A model generated the notes under the pieces. That model was not told the origin of the DNA. It did no database searches and worked only from the letters and a program-made list of their open reading frames with translations. From positions 118,061 through 182,060 of the forward strand of contig NOWV01000156.1 of assembly GCA_003344405.1 (NCBI GenBank): a DNA stretch of 64,000 bases, in the 5' to 3' direction. Below are positions 62,640 to 64,000 of this stretch, in pieces; the stretch's first letter is position 1, and each line of letters starts with the position of its first letter. Both the position numbers and the translations under genes were made by a program. The DNA is from Trichoplax sp. H2. Its lineage: Eukaryota; Placozoa; Uniplacotomia; Trichoplacea.

Positions 62640-64000
62640 CAATCAAGCTATACTTTATAGGAAGCTAATGATGCAGGAGTAGTCTGCTCAAGCTAAGATT
62701 GTACATCAAGCCAATTGAATCTGAGAATATTAACTTATATAAATGAAAGAGGTTAATAAACTAAGTACTAATGTACTCTATAGTTTGAAGTGGACGAATG
62801 AAAGCAGAAAAGAATTATTAATACTCCACCATCATCAGAAATTGGTAATAAAAGCAGTAAAACTGTATTTCGATAGAAAGAGAACGAAATAAGGATGCGC
62901 CGATCAATTTAAGATCATAGATCAATTCGGATTAACCTGAATATTGTGAAGCATATCAATGAAAAATTACTGAGTGCTCGTCTAAAATTTAAAATAGGCA
63001 AATAAAAGGAGATAATGTACATCTTGATATCTAAATATATGTGAAGTTAAGAAGGCGCTGGTAATGAAATTAAAGCATTTAGTTCAAGTTAAATTCTTCA
63101 TTCAACTACGACAAATCTCGGAATATTAATGTGCATAGAAGAAGCAGAAACAAATTGCTAAACATTCTATTTTAAGAAAGCTTAAATGAAAGTACAGTAG
63201 ATAAACCACTAGTATCGGCAAAGCCAAGAGATTAAAATAGGCTATTTAAACTAAATTTAAGCCCAACTCAAAGAAATCTTAAAACACTAATGTATACGAA
63301 CACGAAAGTAAAAAGGATCGACAGAAAATTGCTAAATACTCCTCTAGAATTTAAAATAGGCAAATAAAAGGAGACAAACTGTGTTTTAGGTCTTCAACTA
63401 TATATGTGGTTGTGGTTGAAAAGGTGATAAAATTAGAGCATATTGTTTAAGTCAGAAATTATAACTCAACTACAACAAATCTAAAAATTTTAATGTGCAT
63501 GCAAGAAGTCGAAAGAAACATTCTACTTAAGAAAACTCAAATAAAAGTAGATAAATCAGGAGTATCAGCAAAGCCAAGAGATTAGAGTAGGCTATTTAAA
63601 CTAAACTTATAGCCCAACTCGAAGAAATTTTAAAACATTAATGCATATGACAGCGCGTTAGTAAAAAGAGTTGACAGAAAATTACTAGAAACATTCTACT
63701 TAAGAAAACTCAAATAAAAGTAGATAAATCAGGAGTATCAGCAAAGCCAAGAGATTAGAGTAGGCTATTTATACTAAACAAGAAATTTTAAAACATTAAT
63801 GCATATGACATAGCGCGTTAGTAGAAAGAGTTGACAGAAAATTACTAAATACTCCTCTAGAATTTAAAATAGGCAAATAAGAGGAGACAAATTATATTTT
63901 GATCTCCAACTATAGATGTGGTTGTAGGTGAGAAGGTAATAAATTAGAGCATATTACTTAAGTCAGATTATGATGCAACTACAATAAACCTCGAATTTTC
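62640..64000. repeat. Higher-order tandem repeat running off the right edge
   Basis: Two modules alternate. One contains AATTTAAAATAGGCAAATAA (about 62988, 63348, 63861). The other contains AAGCCAAGAGATTA (about 63222, 63570 and 63745) followed by GGCTATTTA. Both are separated by segments with TTAATG(T/C)ATA and GAAA-TTGCTAAA. The copies at 63520-63640 and 63690-63790 are close to identical, whereas those left of 63000 are much diverged, so amplification looks stepwise. The array continues beyond the window. Confidence 0.82.

Overview
This is a eukaryotic, AT-rich stretch (roughly one third G+C by eye) carrying seven protein-coding loci. Six are split by short GT-AG introns and one is intronless. 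The gene set (a Mediator MED25 with a PTOV/ACID domain, a pitchfork-type ciliary protein, a TBC1D8/9-type Rab GAP, a metazoan-style fused UMP synthase and an intronless rhodopsin-class GPCR) points to an animal. Compact genes, short introns and an intronless peptide-receptor-like GPCR fit an early-branching animal. My best guess is a placozoan (Trichoplax/Hoilungia group), an inference from gene style only. No virus, CRISPR array or prokaryotic operon was seen, and no transposon coding region was recognised.

Layout. 1-4.6 kb: 3'-truncated TBC1D8/9-like gene, minus strand. 4.6-12.5 kb: intergenic DNA with a 119/203-bp tandem repeat, a perfect 22-bp palindrome and a large heptamer/pentamer satellite (TGTAGAC and TGTAC). 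12.6-19.3 kb: MINDY-1/2-type deubiquitinase, plus strand, with eleven 20-residue tandem repeats and a C-terminal CaaX box. 20.8-25.0 kb: conserved HEAT/ARM-type gene without a name I know, minus strand. 25.1-27.05 kb: a second TGTAC/TGTAGAC satellite, including a 172-bp triplication. 27.7-37.3 kb: MED25, plus strand; its long first intron holds two 20-N assembly gaps and duplicated contig ends. 40.4-45.1 kb: pitchfork/CIMAP3-like gene, minus strand. 46.2-49.6 kb: UMPS, minus strand. 54.1-55.2 kb: intronless GPCR, minus strand. 55.3-64 kb: no recognisable gene, but a succession of decayed tandem repeats.

The genes share no pathway: vesicle traffic (TBC1D8/9), ubiquitin editing (MINDY), transcription (MED25), cilia (pitchfork), pyrimidine synthesis (UMPS) and signalling (GPCR). 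They look like ordinary independently transcribed neighbours. MINDY/HEAT and MED25/pitchfork are convergent pairs; HEAT and MED25 are divergent with a satellite between them.

The most notable non-genic signal is that almost every intergenic block, and one MINDY intron, carries its own private tandem repeat, with a different period (5, 7, about 50, 75, 124, 130, 172, 180 and 234 bp) and a different state of decay. The two TGTAC/TGTAGAC loci are the only ones that share a motif. Exon limits below were read by eye from splice consensus and from remembered family alignments; no search was run.
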